From assembly GCF_051027545.1 (NCBI RefSeq), contig NZ_CP194902.1, positions 3,348,001-3,412,000 of the forward strand: a DNA stretch of 64,000 nt. The letters are read 5' to 3'. Within the stretch, counting starts at the first letter, position 1; each line of letters starts with the position of its first letter. The DNA comes from Methylocaldum sp002005105. Its GTDB lineage: Bacteria > Pseudomonadota > Gammaproteobacteria > Methylococcales > Methylococcaceae. Under the pieces are notes generated by a model. It made no database searches. It saw only the letters and a list, made by a program, of their open reading frames with translations, and was not told the origin of the DNA. The position numbers were made by a program, and so were the translations under genes. Below are positions 34,645 through 44,852 of the stretch, piece after piece.

Positions 34645-34987
34645 TCGAACTTTCCTGGCTCTTGCCTGCCACGACGAGCGTGGCACCGGTCGAGCACGAG
34701 CACTGTTGCTGTGACCACAGGGCGGACCCGAAGGACGCACCGCGTGCGGTTTGCGGGAGGAGGCGGGGACTAGCAGGTGCCGTTAAGGCATTGACTGAAA
34801 GGAAAATTCCGTATCCTCGTGGCGAAGACCGGTCTTGCGCCGCGACAAACTATGTGCAGCCTACTCCAATTTCGTCAAAGAAGCTAGTCCGATCGTAGAA
34901 AACGTATTCGAACATGGAACATCGACAGCACGGCGGTATGGCAAGTACCACTTTAACCTTTCGATCAACCACAACCGTCCGCTTTTT

Positions 34988-36433
34988 TCACCGAGCGAAC
35001 GCCTGAGTTTTTGCCAGCTTGTAGTTGCCGTTCTTGGGGCTTAATGACGCATTGGTTCTGGTCGCGGTGCCGCCGGCCTTGACGTTGCCGGGATAGCTTA
35101 CCTTAACGTGAGCTGATGCCCCTTTGTTTTCCGGTTGCTGCGCTGCCAGACGATTCTGCTGCGCCCGGTACGCGATCTGCCGGAGTGTACCCGAGGGTAG
35201 CCAGACCGCCGTGCCGGCGGGTAAAGCCGCCCTGTCGGACTGAGCCGGTCCGCTCCAGGCCGCATTCAGGGCGATGAGCTGAGACTTGTCGGTTGCGTAT
35301 TGACGAGCCAAAGTCGAAACGAAGGTATTCTGCGTTATGACGACACGGTCCCAGTCAAGAGGCTTTTCATATCGTATGCCCTCGGCAAAGAAACGTTCGG
35401 GCTGACTGGCGACCTCCCGTGCTGCCAGAAATTCGGCGTAGAAATTACGGGAAGCGAAACCGAATTGGGGATGGTCGTAATCGGAAACGATCCGCATGAA
35501 GTCATGGCCGAAAGACTGCTTCGCGCGCATCATGCCCGAAATGCCATGATTGTAGGACGTGATTGCCAGGGGCCAGCTGCCGAGCTTGCCGTAGGCATAG
35601 CTTAGATAACGGGCGGCGCCGTGAGCCGAAGCGATGGGATCCAGGCGCTCGTCGATGATCGTGTTGACGTTCATGAATCGCTCGGCCGCCCCGCGCGTAA
35701 ACTGCCACACGCCCACGGCGCCTGCCGAGGAACGCGCCTGCGTTTGGAACGACGATTCCACATGGGGCAAATGCGCTAAATCCTCGGGGAGGCCCGCGTG
35801 GCGGAAAATCTCCCGAAAGTGGCGATCATAACGACCGCTGATTTCCAAACCCCTCTTGAAGCGCTCGCGAAGGCCGCGCTGACCGCGGAGCCGCTCGCTC
35901 GCGCCCAGTAGTGCCGTCTTGAGATCCCCGCGTGGACTGATCTTCACGGCCAGTCTTCGGTCGTCCTGGGTCAGAGGAATTCCCGCAGAGACCTTTTGTT
36001 CCAGGTCGCGCAATCGGGACTGCCAATAGGCTGTCCGTTCGCGCACCAGTTCTTTCTGGATCGGGGTATAGCCCTCGGTGATATTGCCGGGGAGCTGAAT
36101 CACTTCATAAATCACATCCAGAAAACGGTTATCGTGCAGAACGACTTGAGAACGGCTCCAGACGCCGTAGACATTGCGCCAGAAGGCGACTTGCGTTTCC
36201 AGGGCCACGGGCTTCGGGAACATACCCGAGGTAATCGAGACGGAAGACATCGCGCGAAGCCGCGACGATGCATCCGCCGATTGCGCCATCGAGGCCGCGG
36301 GTGCTACGGCCTTCTGGTGAAGGCTTCCATGGTGAATCCGATGATGTTTTTGCATCGTGGAAGGACCGGAACAGCCGCCTGCCATGAGAACAGGCACAAC
36401 CATCAGAAGACACTGGATCAGTCTGCGAGTCAT
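34988..36433 (-). CDS. MltD-like membrane-bound lytic transglycosylase
   Basis: 481 residues. A lipoprotein signal with lipobox (LMAGGC) anchors it to the outer membrane. The SLT domain (about 215-330) has the catalytic Glu in LPHVESSFQTQARSSAGAVG, and GVWQFT and SYNHGISGM follow. A degraded LysM-like region comes after it (TFVSTLARQYATDKSQLIALN). It cleaves peptidoglycan glycan strands. ATG at 36433 is preferred over the in-frame TTG at 36448. Confidence 0.9.
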   Translation of the reverse strand: MTRRLIQCLLMVVPVLMAGGCSGPSTMQKHHRIHHGSLHQKAVAPAASMAQSADASSRLRAMSSVSITSGMFPKPVALETQVAFWRNVYGVWSRSQVVLHDNRFLDVIYEVIQLPGNITEGYTPIQKELVRERTAYWQSRLRDLEQKVSAGIPLTQDDRRLAVKISPRGDLKTALLGASERLRGQRGLRERFKRGLEISGRYDRHFREIFRHAGLPEDLAHLPHVESSFQTQARSSAGAVGVWQFTRGAAERFMNVNTIIDERLDPIASAHGAARYLSYAYGKLGSWPLAITSYNHGISGMMRAKQSFGHDFMRIVSDYDHPQFGFASRNFYAEFLAAREVASQPERFFAEGIRYEKPLDWDRVVITQNTFVSTLARQYATDKSQLIALNAAWSGPAQSDRAALPAGTAVWLPSGTLRQIAYRAQQNRLAAQQPENKGASAHVKVSYPGNVKAGGTATRTNASLSPKNGNYKLAKTQAFAR

Positions 36434-36601
36434 CGACGAGCCCCCCAAGCCGGCTCAAGAATTTTTTTCGGAAGAAACGCTTTTCGCCGAGAACTCAAAC
36501 GACCCGCGATTGCGGATCGAAATTCGGCTACGTGGATAAAATCATTGTAGCTCGAGTATGCGGAAAGTTGGGGGACATTCGAGTTAGCAGAGTTTTTCCA
36601 G

Positions 36602-36874
36602 CTAACGTCGGCGGCCACCGCCGCCGCGCCGGCCGCGCGGCCGCTCTTCGTTAACGCGTAGCGTGTTGCCCCGCAGATTGCGGCCGTTCAATCCGGCGAT
36701 CGCCGCACGCGCCTCATGACCCTCCATCTCGACGAAGCCGAAGCCGCGGCAACGTCCCGAAAAGATATCGCGAGCCAATTCGATCGAGCGTACTCGTCCA
36801 TAGGCCGCAAATAGTTCGGTAAACTCCTGTTCCGTCATATCCGGGGGGAGATTGCCGGCATACACTCTCAACAT
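36602..36874 (-). CDS. RRM RNA-binding protein, paralogue
   Basis: 90 residues, the same RRM plan as the product of 33935-34204 (RVYAGNLPP; CRGFGFVEM) with a Gly/Arg tail. A GGAGAAGC precedes the ATG. The 301 bp upstream (36875-37175) contains no gene and could be a long leader, as is common for cold-induced RNA-binding protein genes; the open frame running upstream to 37051 is not supported. Confidence 0.88.
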   Translation of the reverse strand: MLRVYAGNLPPDMTEQEFTELFAAYGRVRSIELARDIFSGRCRGFGFVEMEGHEARAAIAGLNGRNLRGNTLRVNEERPRGRRGGGGRRR

Positions 36875-37175
36875 AATGCTTCTCCTTTGGTGCCGTCCGG
36901 ATAGGCCTGACATGGTTCCATACGAAGTCCAACCGGGCTGCAACGTTTCGTTGGGGAAAACCGCCTGGTGGGGTGAGGCCCGATGCGCTGCACGAGATTT
37001 GGACGAGGAGGCGAGGCTTGAGGGACGTCTGGCAGTGTAGTTGCCTGACAAGATCGAATCCTCGGGGTGCAGCGCTCTTCGCCACCGAACGATAATAGGT
37101 CAAGGATACCGCGATGGCATCGCTTTATCCAAAACCGCTTATGTCGCGAAGATCGGAGTCGGCCCGGTTCGGCAG

Positions 37176-37547
37176 TCAGCATATGACAAGAACCGGCCAG
37201 CAAACGTTCGTGTCGCCGTGCTGCCAACATCGCTCCTCTTCGAGGAACCGGGCGAACGGTTCGTGATCCGTGTAGACGCTTCCGTCGGATATGAAGAAAT
37301 GCTCGAAAGGACCGAAACGTTCGGACCCGCCGCCAAAGGTGTCCTCAAAATGAATCGAGGCGCCGGTCCGGCAGTCGCATCGGGAAAATAAATTGCCCTG
37401 AATCTCCCAGAAGTGGTTTTGATAGCGCCCCACGATTTCGTTGTCCGGACCTTGGCGAATCACATGACCGCTGATTCGAAAATACGGGGCCGGACCCAAA
37501 GTAACAGCATGTTCCGGAATGACGGATTCGAAGCTTAATCGGACCAT
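37176..37547 (-). CDS. Hypothetical protein, acidic with Cys/His residues
   Basis: 123 residues, family not recognised. The sequence looks like a folded soluble protein (PYFRISGHVIRQGPDNEIVG; FEHFFISDGSVYTDHEPF) with five Cys, including CDC and one near the C-terminus. The start at 37547 has GGAG nine bases upstream; an ATG at 37562 is the alternative. Neighbours give no clue. Confidence 0.55.
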   Translation of the reverse strand: MVRLSFESVIPEHAVTLGPAPYFRISGHVIRQGPDNEIVGRYQNHFWEIQGNLFSRCDCRTGASIHFEDTFGGGSERFGPFEHFFISDGSVYTDHEPFARFLEEERCWQHGDTNVCWPVLVIC

Positions 37548-37794
37548 AATCGCATGCTCCATAGAATTTCTTGAATCGCTTCTCCTTCCCGACACCGAAA
37601 AGGCACACTGGTTCACTGACCGGCAGGCTGCCGGCTATGAAGACCAAGATCGCGATAGCCGTGAATTTCTGTGGATTTCGAGATCTTGCGATCGGTACTT
37701 GGACGGGCCGGATACTTATCGTTTGTTGTTTTTCGAGACAAAAAACGAACAATTCCGCCCCACGGTTAGGCCATGGGCAGAGCGAAAAACGACG

Positions 37795-38772
37795 CTAAGG
37801 AGAACTTCGGAAGCTCTTCGTTTCCGGTCCTCTTAATTTTTCGTTCGGGCGCGATGGAAAAGTCCACTGTCCAAACCTGCGATCTTCTCCGGCCAAGGCG
37901 GCAAGGTCGGCGGCATAGCCTTGTAATTTCTCGTCCAGGGCAGCTCGCTGTTCGGGCGTTGCGGACGTAATTACTTTGGCGATCAACTCCGCATTCGACT
38001 GACGTAGGGTCTGAATATAGGCGCGCCGCTGGGGGTCTGTTTGGTCGGCCAGTTCGGCGAAATAGGTGCGAATCCAGTCCGTTGCGACTCGCTCCTCCGG
38101 CTTCCGTTCCTGGATTTTCGAAAGCAGGGCTAGAAAATCGCGCTGCCGTGCTTCGCGCTCGTCTGCCCAGGTGTAGTTGCCGTTGTCGCGTCCGGCTATG
38201 GCGTTTCGGATGATGGTTCGTTGTTCGTCGGTGAGTTTCCCGAGCCAAAACTCGGCACGCTTGATAAAAAGCTTCGCCTTGGCTCCGGGGGCATTGTCCG
38301 CGCTGTTATGCAGATAACCGTATTTCTTTCGGAATTGTGCATTGTCATCGCTGAGTTCGCGCTGTACCTGCCTGATCTGATTAGGCTTGAGCGTCAGTGC
38401 GAGCCTGGCGATTTCCGGGGCGGCCCGCTCGCCGAGTATTTCCAGTCGTCGGTTGATCCTCTGCTGAAAATCAGTAACCTCGGATGGCGTCATCGGCCCC
38501 TTTGCTTTCGTCCGAATGTCGTCGAGTAAGGCCGAATAAGCATGCAATTGCGTCGCGCGATGCCAGGCCAGTAACGCGTTGATTCGATCTTTAGCCAAGG
38601 TTTTCTGCGTCTTTTCCAGATCGAAATACTCATCAAGCCGGAAGATCAGCAAGGTATCCGCATGGTTATAACCGAACCGAATGCTGGTGCAGGCCGCGAG
38701 CGGCAGCACTATCGCGGATACGACGATCAAGTGCCATCGGCGGATCAGGATGGTGAGGGACGATACGTTCAT
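37795..38772 (-). CDS. DUF6279-type lipoprotein
   Basis: 325 residues with a lipoprotein signal (PLAACTS) and a largely helical body containing FGYNHADTLLIFRLDEYFDL, the hallmark of the DUF6279 lipoprotein family. Function unknown. The start at 38772 gives the basic-hydrophobic signal; a frame extending to 38799 has no support. It is followed by kup on the same strand (upstream), but 119 bp apart. Confidence 0.78.
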   Translation of the reverse strand: MNVSSLTILIRRWHLIVVSAIVLPLAACTSIRFGYNHADTLLIFRLDEYFDLEKTQKTLAKDRINALLAWHRATQLHAYSALLDDIRTKAKGPMTPSEVTDFQQRINRRLEILGERAAPEIARLALTLKPNQIRQVQRELSDDNAQFRKKYGYLHNSADNAPGAKAKLFIKRAEFWLGKLTDEQRTIIRNAIAGRDNGNYTWADEREARQRDFLALLSKIQERKPEERVATDWIRTYFAELADQTDPQRRAYIQTLRQSNAELIAKVITSATPEQRAALDEKLQGYAADLAALAGEDRRFGQWTFPSRPNEKLRGPETKSFRSSP

Positions 38773-38891
38773 TTGCCGTCCATATTCTGGCGAATACACG
38801 TCGAGCTCCTATCGTGAGGTACGCTGTCACTTAGTAGAAGAGAAAAATTCAAAGCCATTGCGAACGATTTCAGTTTACGAAGCGGAGCCAG

Positions 38892-40781
38892 TTAGATTTC
38901 GACCACGGTCCCGAGTTCGATCACACGGTCCGGAGGTATTCTGAAAAAGTCCATGGCGCTCTCGGTATTGCGCGCCAGGCGGATAAAGAGGCGCTCGCGC
39001 CAGAGAGCCATACCCGGGCGGGGCGTCGAAATGACGGCTTCCCGGCTGAAGAAAAACGAGGCATTGGCCAAATCGATCTCGAGGTCCCGTTCTTTGCACA
39101 AGGCCAGGGCGTCCGGCACATTGGGCTCCTGATTGAAACCGAAGTAAATCTTGACTCGGTATAACTCGTCGCCGAAGTGCCTGATTTTGATGCGTTCGGA
39201 GCGAGGCACCCAGGGCACGTCTTTGACGATTACGGTCAGCACGATCACCCGTTCGTGCAGAATCTTGTTGATCGCCAGATTGTTCAAGAGGGACTGAGGG
39301 ACACCCCGGCGGCCGGCTGTGAGATAAATGGCGGTTCCGGGAATACGCCGCGGCGGTTCTGCGTGAAAACGCATGAGCAAGGTTTCGAACGATATCGCTC
39401 TTTCGTTCAAGCGTTTTCCGAGCAACGTGCGTCCTTGTTGCCAGGTGGTCATCACGGTAAACAGGACAACGCCAACCCCAAGGGGAATCCACCCGCCTTG
39501 GGTGAATTTCAAGCTATTGGCCATAAGGAAGGCGGTGTCGATAATCAAGAAGCAGCCTACGACCGCCAGGCTGGTCATCCATCTCCATTGCCAGAGCCTT
39601 TTGAATACGAAGAAAGCCAACAGGCTCGTGATGACCATCGTGCCGGTAACGGCGATGCCGTAAGCGGCGGCCAATCGTTGGGACGATTCGAATTGCACGA
39701 CCAGGGTAAAGACTGCGGCCAATAAAAGCCAATTGACGACCGGCAGGTAGATTTGGCCGGGGAAAAACAGCGACGTGTGATAAATACGCACCCGCGGCAA
39801 GTAACCAAGCTGGATCGCCTGCAACGTCGTCGAGAATACCCCGGAAATTACGGCTTGGGACGCAATCACCGTCGTAATCGTCGCCAATATGAGCAGCGGG
39901 AGGGCTCCCCATTCCGGTGCTAGAAGGTAGAACGGATTTTGGGTAGCCTCCGATTCGCGCAGCAGCAATGCGCCTTGGCCAAAGTAGTTCAGCAACAGGG
40001 CCGGAAGAGCCACGGCAAACCAGGCCATGCGAATCGGCCGAACGCCGAAATGGCCGATATCCGCATAAAGAGCTTCGGCTCCGGTCACCACCAAGACAAC
40101 CGCGCCCAGGACCACCAGCGAATACCATTCCTCTTCGATCAAAAAACGAGCGCCGTACCACGGATTCGCTGCTACCAATACCTGCGGGGTAGCGAGAATG
40201 CTGCGCGCACCGAGGATTCCGAGGCAAAAAAACCATAGGAGCATGATCGGGCCGAACAGCCGGCCGACACGACTCGTACCCTTGCGTTGGAGAAGAAATA
40301 AAAGGGTCAGGATCGCCAGGGTCACCGGCACGACAAATTCGTTGAGTTTCGGAGCCACGACCGCCAGGCCTTCGACGGCGCTCGTAACCGTAACTGCGGG
40401 TGTGAGAATGCCGTCGCCATAAAATAAGGCGGCGCCGATGAGACCGATCAGAACGATTACGCGTCGCCGGCGGGGTGAATCGATCGCAGCGCGAGACGCA
40501 AGCGATACCAAGGCCATGATTCCGCCTTCGCCTCGGTTGTCGGCCCGCAGCATGATCGCGGCATATTTCAGGCAGACGATCACGATCAGCGACCAGAAAA
40601 TAAGTGACAGCACGCCGAGTATATTGGTCTCGCTGGGCGCAATGGCGTGAGGTCCGCTGAAGGCGACGCGCATGGCATAAAGCGGACTGGTGCCGATGTC
40701 GCCGAACACGATTCCGAGCGTGCCGACCAGCGTAACGGTTCTACCGGGCTTTAGGCGTTGCAATGTCGAATGCGCTTGCAT
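38892..40781 (-). CDS. kup: Low-affinity potassium transporter Kup
   Basis: 629 residues with about 12 membrane helices and a cytoplasmic C-terminal domain, normal for Kup/TrkD K+:H+ symporters. The signature begins at the first helix (GIVFGDIGTSPLYAM) and includes YGDGILTPAVTV. A 73-codon frame with a strong ribosome-binding site lies 68 bp upstream. No known K+- or c-di-AMP-responsive leader seen. Confidence 0.95.
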   Translation of the reverse strand: MQAHSTLQRLKPGRTVTLVGTLGIVFGDIGTSPLYAMRVAFSGPHAIAPSETNILGVLSLIFWSLIVIVCLKYAAIMLRADNRGEGGIMALVSLASRAAIDSPRRRRVIVLIGLIGAALFYGDGILTPAVTVTSAVEGLAVVAPKLNEFVVPVTLAILTLLFLLQRKGTSRVGRLFGPIMLLWFFCLGILGARSILATPQVLVAANPWYGARFLIEEEWYSLVVLGAVVLVVTGAEALYADIGHFGVRPIRMAWFAVALPALLLNYFGQGALLLRESEATQNPFYLLAPEWGALPLLILATITTVIASQAVISGVFSTTLQAIQLGYLPRVRIYHTSLFFPGQIYLPVVNWLLLAAVFTLVVQFESSQRLAAAYGIAVTGTMVITSLLAFFVFKRLWQWRWMTSLAVVGCFLIIDTAFLMANSLKFTQGGWIPLGVGVVLFTVMTTWQQGRTLLGKRLNERAISFETLLMRFHAEPPRRIPGTAIYLTAGRRGVPQSLLNNLAINKILHERVIVLTVIVKDVPWVPRSERIKIRHFGDELYRVKIYFGFNQEPNVPDALALCKERDLEIDLANASFFFSREAVISTPRPGMALWRERLFIRLARNTESAMDFFRIPPDRVIELGTVVEI

Positions 40782-40849
40782 TTTTCAGGCGTGTGGCGGT
40801 CGAGACGAACGATGGTTGCACTTCACAATGCGGAGATCCTTGTGTTTTA

Positions 40850-41071
40850 TCAATGACCGCTCACGGCAGACTTTGCCCTTTGACTCCTCGGCCGGCTCAT
40901 TGCTCCCCAGAACGGCAACGCAAAGACCCGTCCGACGGCCGTCTCCGGGTTTAACGACAGACGGGCGTCGAAAGATTGGCGGTTGTTCGCTGGACCGTGC
41001 CAGGCGCTCACCTTTACGATACTCGCCTTAGAATTGAGGGGCGTACCGTTAACCCGATGAAAATGTCCCAT
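40850..41071 (-). CDS. Small hypothetical protein upstream of kup
   Basis: 73 residues, unknown family, basic. A GGAG sits six bases before the ATG (TATAGGAGCTAAGT). Its stop is 68 bp from the kup start on the same strand, so it could be co-transcribed with kup. Otherwise the 457 bp between kup and the next gene (41239) holds nothing recognisable. Confidence 0.35.
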   Translation of the reverse strand: MGHFHRVNGTPLNSKASIVKVSAWHGPANNRQSFDARLSLNPETAVGRVFALPFWGAMSRPRSQRAKSAVSGH

Positions 41072-41238
41072 ACTTAGCTCCTATACAGTCGATCGCGGTT
41101 AGCTGTGGCCCGATCGGCCATAACGAATGCAGCGATTCGGAACGGCCTATGCGAGATCGGTAGCGTACTGCCGAAACGGTTTTCAAGGCATTGGGCTTTG
41201 AACGCGACCGATGCGAGTCGTTCTCAACGGGGTGGTGG

Positions 41239-43614
41239 ATGAAGGTAGATACACTAATGCAATCGGAGGAACGGCTTCGGCGAAACCGCAACTCCTTGCT
41301 GGAGCAACAACGCGCGCTGGCCTCGCTAACGCGTAGCGAAATTTTTTCGGCTGAGGATGCGCTCGAGGCGATTCGCCTGCTGACTCGAACCACCGCGACG
41401 GAGTTGGACATCGAGCGCATCAGTGTATGGCGGTTTACCGAAGACCGGCTCGCCATCGAATGCATGGATCTCTACGAGCGCTCCCGGCAACGGCACAGTT
41501 CCGGGATGACATTACGCCAGGAGGATTTTCCGAGCTATTTCAAAGGACTTGAAACCGAGGAAGCCATCGTGGCGAACGATGCGTGTCATCATCCTTCTAC
41601 CGCCGAGTTTTCCGCTGTGTACCTGCGTCCTTTACGGATCAGCTCGATGCTCGATGTGCCGATACACGTCTTCGGGCGCGTCGAGGGCGTCCTATGCTGC
41701 GAGCACACCGGCGAAACGCTCAGCTGGTCTGCGGAAGAACGCTTTTTCGCCATTGCCGTGGCCAATCTCGCCGCTCTCGTGATCGAACAAAACGAGCGCA
41801 AACGTACCGAGGCCTTGTTGCGCGGCCAGAGAGACATGCTGGAGATGATCGCCAACGGAGCGCCCCTCGAGCATACCCTGGCTGCACTGGCGCGTACGAT
41901 CGAACAGCAGGATGACAAAATACTCTGCTCGGTGCTTCTCCTGGATAAGGACGGCGTTCATTTGCGGCATGGGGCCGCCCCGAGTATTCCCGACGATTAC
42001 AACCGGCAAATAGACGGTATCGCCATCGGACCTTCCGTGGGATCTTGCGGCACTGCGGCATTTCACCGGCAAACGGTAATTACCAGCGATATTCGGACGG
42101 ATCCCCGTTGGGCCGCCTTTCGCGATCTCGCCGAGCAGTACGGACTTCGCGCCTGTTGGTCGACACCCATTTTCGACGCGAGGCAAAACGTCATCGGTAC
42201 CTTTGCCGTTTACTATCGCGAACCGCAGCGGCCTTCGGACAAACACGCCAGGCTGGTAGAGACGGCGATTCATACCGCTGCGATCGCCATCGAGCGCAGT
42301 CGGGTCGAGGACCGGATCCAGCGTCTCGCTTTTTACGATGCGCTAACAGGGCTTCCGAACCGTGCCTTGTTGATGGACAGGGCTGCGCAGGCCTTAGCGC
42401 TTTCAGCCCGTGACAAGAAAGAAACGGCCCTGCTGTTTCTGGATCTCGACCGATTCAAAACGGTCAACGACTCCCTGGGACATCATGTCGGCGACGGGCT
42501 ATTGCGGAGCATTGCGGGCCGCTTGCGGGGATGCCTGCGGGATACGGACACCGTGTCCCGGCTGGGAGGCGACGAATTCGTCGTACTGCTCCCGGAAACG
42601 GGAGGCGACTCGGCCGCTCAGACCGCCGAAAGGATTCTGAGCGTGGTCGCGCAGCCTTATGTCATCGAGGATTACCGGCTGAGCATCACGCCGAGCATCG
42701 GCATCAGCATGTATCCGCAGGACGGCGGCGACGTGGAATCCTTGGTCAAACATGCCGATACCGCCATGTATCACGCTAAAGAAAAAGGACGCAATACTTA
42801 TCAATTCTTTACCGAAAGCATGAATTCCGCCGTGCTGGAGCGGCTTACGATCGAAAGCGGTCTGCGGCAGGCTCTGGAACGTGACGAATTCTTGCTGGAG
42901 TATCAGCCTCAGTACGATATCGAGACGCACGGATTGGTAGGCCTCGAGGCCTTGATCCGCTGGCAGCATCCGGAATGGGGCCGGGTAGCGCCGGGCCGGT
43001 TTATTCCCATCGCCGAAGAAAGCGGCCTCATCGTTCCGATCGGGGAATGGGTGATCCGCGAGGCCTGCCGCCAAAACGTGTACTTGCAATCCCTCGGTTT
43101 CGCCAAGGTTCCGGTTGCCGTCAACATTGCCTCGCCACAATTCGTTCAGCGATTCGAAGACCTCGTCGCACGGGTGTTGGGAGAAACGGGTATGGAGCCC
43201 GAGTATCTTGAACTCGAGTTGACCGAGGGAATCGTCATGCAAGGAGAGGGATCGATTCAGAAACGCTTGCACAAGCTCAAGGACATGGGCGTAAAGTTGG
43301 CTATCGACGATTTTGGGACGGGCTATTCAAGCCTCAGTTATCTCAAGCGATTCCCGATCGACAAGCTGAAGATCGATCAGTCCTTCGTGCGCGACATCAT
43401 CGATGATCAGGACGATCTTGCGATAACCCGCGCAGTGATCAGTCTGGGCCACAGCCTTCGACTGACGGTTATCGCCGAAGGCGTCGAAACGGAGCAGCAA
43501 TTGGCCTTTCTGCGGGATGAAGGTTGCGATCAAGCTCAAGGCTTTTTCTTCAGCCGTCCTCTTTCTGTCAAAGCGCTAGGCGACTGGTTTTTCGAGAGTT
43601 CGACGAAGGCTTAG
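41239..43614 (+). CDS. GAF-GAF-GGDEF-EAL c-di-GMP protein
   Basis: 791 residues, soluble. There are two GAF domains (about 30-190 and 200-350), GGDEF (about 360-520) and EAL (about 535-785). GGDEF is intact (RLGGDEFVV) with an RxxD inhibitory site (RDTD) five residues before it. The EAL domain has LEALIRWQH and DDFGTGYSSLSYL. Dual activity is possible. ATG 41239 follows a purine-rich GGGGTGGTGG; an earlier in-frame start at 41191 is possible. Confidence 0.9.
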   Translation: MKVDTLMQSEERLRRNRNSLLEQQRALASLTRSEIFSAEDALEAIRLLTRTTATELDIERISVWRFTEDRLAIECMDLYERSRQRHSSGMTLRQEDFPSYFKGLETEEAIVANDACHHPSTAEFSAVYLRPLRISSMLDVPIHVFGRVEGVLCCEHTGETLSWSAEERFFAIAVANLAALVIEQNERKRTEALLRGQRDMLEMIANGAPLEHTLAALARTIEQQDDKILCSVLLLDKDGVHLRHGAAPSIPDDYNRQIDGIAIGPSVGSCGTAAFHRQTVITSDIRTDPRWAAFRDLAEQYGLRACWSTPIFDARQNVIGTFAVYYREPQRPSDKHARLVETAIHTAAIAIERSRVEDRIQRLAFYDALTGLPNRALLMDRAAQALALSARDKKETALLFLDLDRFKTVNDSLGHHVGDGLLRSIAGRLRGCLRDTDTVSRLGGDEFVVLLPETGGDSAAQTAERILSVVAQPYVIEDYRLSITPSIGISMYPQDGGDVESLVKHADTAMYHAKEKGRNTYQFFTESMNSAVLERLTIESGLRQALERDEFLLEYQPQYDIETHGLVGLEALIRWQHPEWGRVAPGRFIPIAEESGLIVPIGEWVIREACRQNVYLQSLGFAKVPVAVNIASPQFVQRFEDLVARVLGETGMEPEYLELELTEGIVMQGEGSIQKRLHKLKDMGVKLAIDDFGTGYSSLSYLKRFPIDKLKIDQSFVRDIIDDQDDLAITRAVISLGHSLRLTVIAEGVETEQQLAFLRDEGCDQAQGFFFSRPLSVKALGDWFFESSTKA

Positions 43615-43800
43615 ACAAAATCTCGGTGGGATTCCTCGGCAAGGTATTCGACCGCTCGCGGAGTCCCGGTGATGCCGAACGGAAAGACTCGGCGGCGATC
43701 CAACGGTTACTGTTGACCCTCGCCGCGCGGGTTTTCAGTATGCCTGTCTTGAAAGCGGAATTGGAGCCGTGCAGTTCCACGGTTGTCTGGAGTGTATTGC

Positions 43801-44793
43801 ATGGATGTCCGAAATCGTTCGCCCATGTCGGTTTGCGGAGCAATCGTACTAGCCTGGGCATGCTTTCTGGTGATTGCACTCCGGTTCTGTCTGGCGGAGC
43901 CCTCGTTTGCCGGCACGGACGAGGCCGCGCCGCCCACCATCGATCCCGGGCGCCTGGAAGCCCATGTCCGAACCTTGTCGGAGATGCTAGGGCCAAGGGA
44001 TGCCGGTCATCCGGATAATCTCGATCGTGCGGCATCGTATATCCGTTCGGCGTTCGAGCAAGCGCAGGGCAAAACCGCGGACCAGCCGTTCCGGGTCGGC
44101 CGAACGACTTACCGCAATATCATGGCTAGTTTTGGCCCGCCGTCCGAGGAGCGGATCGTCGTCGGCGCACATTACGATACGGCCGGTCCCTATCCCGGAG
44201 CCGACGATAACGCGAGCGGCGTCGCCGGATTGATCGAACTGGCGGGACTACTGGGCAAAGCCGATCTCGCAATCCGGGTGGATCTCGTAGCCTATACCCT
44301 GGAGGAACCGCCATTTTTCAGGAGCGAGCACATGGGGAGTGCCGTGCATGCCCAGTCGCTCAAGGCGAAGGGGGCGAACGTACGCGCGATGCTTGCGCTC
44401 GAAATGATCGGCTATTTCACCGATGCGAAAGACAGCCAGTCATTTCCCGCGCCGGGACTTTCGCTTTTCTATCCGACCACCGGAAACTTCATCGCCGTCG
44501 TGGGAAGGATAGGGGAGGGACGGCTGGTGCGAAGTATCAAGAAGGCGATGTCCAACGCCTCAAGCTTGCCGGTGCATTCGATCAATGCTCCGCGCTTTCT
44601 CCCGGGCGTCGACTTCTCGGACCATCTCAATTATTGGGAAGCAGGCTATCCGGCCGTAATGATCACCGATACGGCTTTCTATCGTAATCCGAACTATCAT
44701 GCCGCCACCGACACGCCCGACACGCTGGACTACCGGAGAATGGCCCAAGTGGTAGCGGGAATCTATGCCGCAGTGCTCGAGCTCGCGCGGTAG
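43801..44793 (+). CDS. M28-family zinc aminopeptidase
   Basis: 330 residues. An N-terminal hydrophobic segment (about 12-32) exports or anchors it. Zinc ligands of the M28 fold are visible: H and D in GAHYDTAGPYPGADDNASG, E in the TLEEPPFF segment, and a late H in NYHAATDTPDTLD. It likely releases N-terminal residues in the periplasm. The start at 43801 gives the best signal; a TTG at 43783 is in frame. Confidence 0.88.
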   Translation: MDVRNRSPMSVCGAIVLAWACFLVIALRFCLAEPSFAGTDEAAPPTIDPGRLEAHVRTLSEMLGPRDAGHPDNLDRAASYIRSAFEQAQGKTADQPFRVGRTTYRNIMASFGPPSEERIVVGAHYDTAGPYPGADDNASGVAGLIELAGLLGKADLAIRVDLVAYTLEEPPFFRSEHMGSAVHAQSLKAKGANVRAMLALEMIGYFTDAKDSQSFPAPGLSLFYPTTGNFIAVVGRIGEGRLVRSIKKAMSNASSLPVHSINAPRFLPGVDFSDHLNYWEAGYPAVMITDTAFYRNPNYHAATDTPDTLDYRRMAQVVAGIYAAVLELAR

Positions 44794-44852
44794 ACCTTCA
44801 AATTGCCGATGCGTCAAACGACCGCATCCGCTCCGCATGGTGAAGGCCTTGA

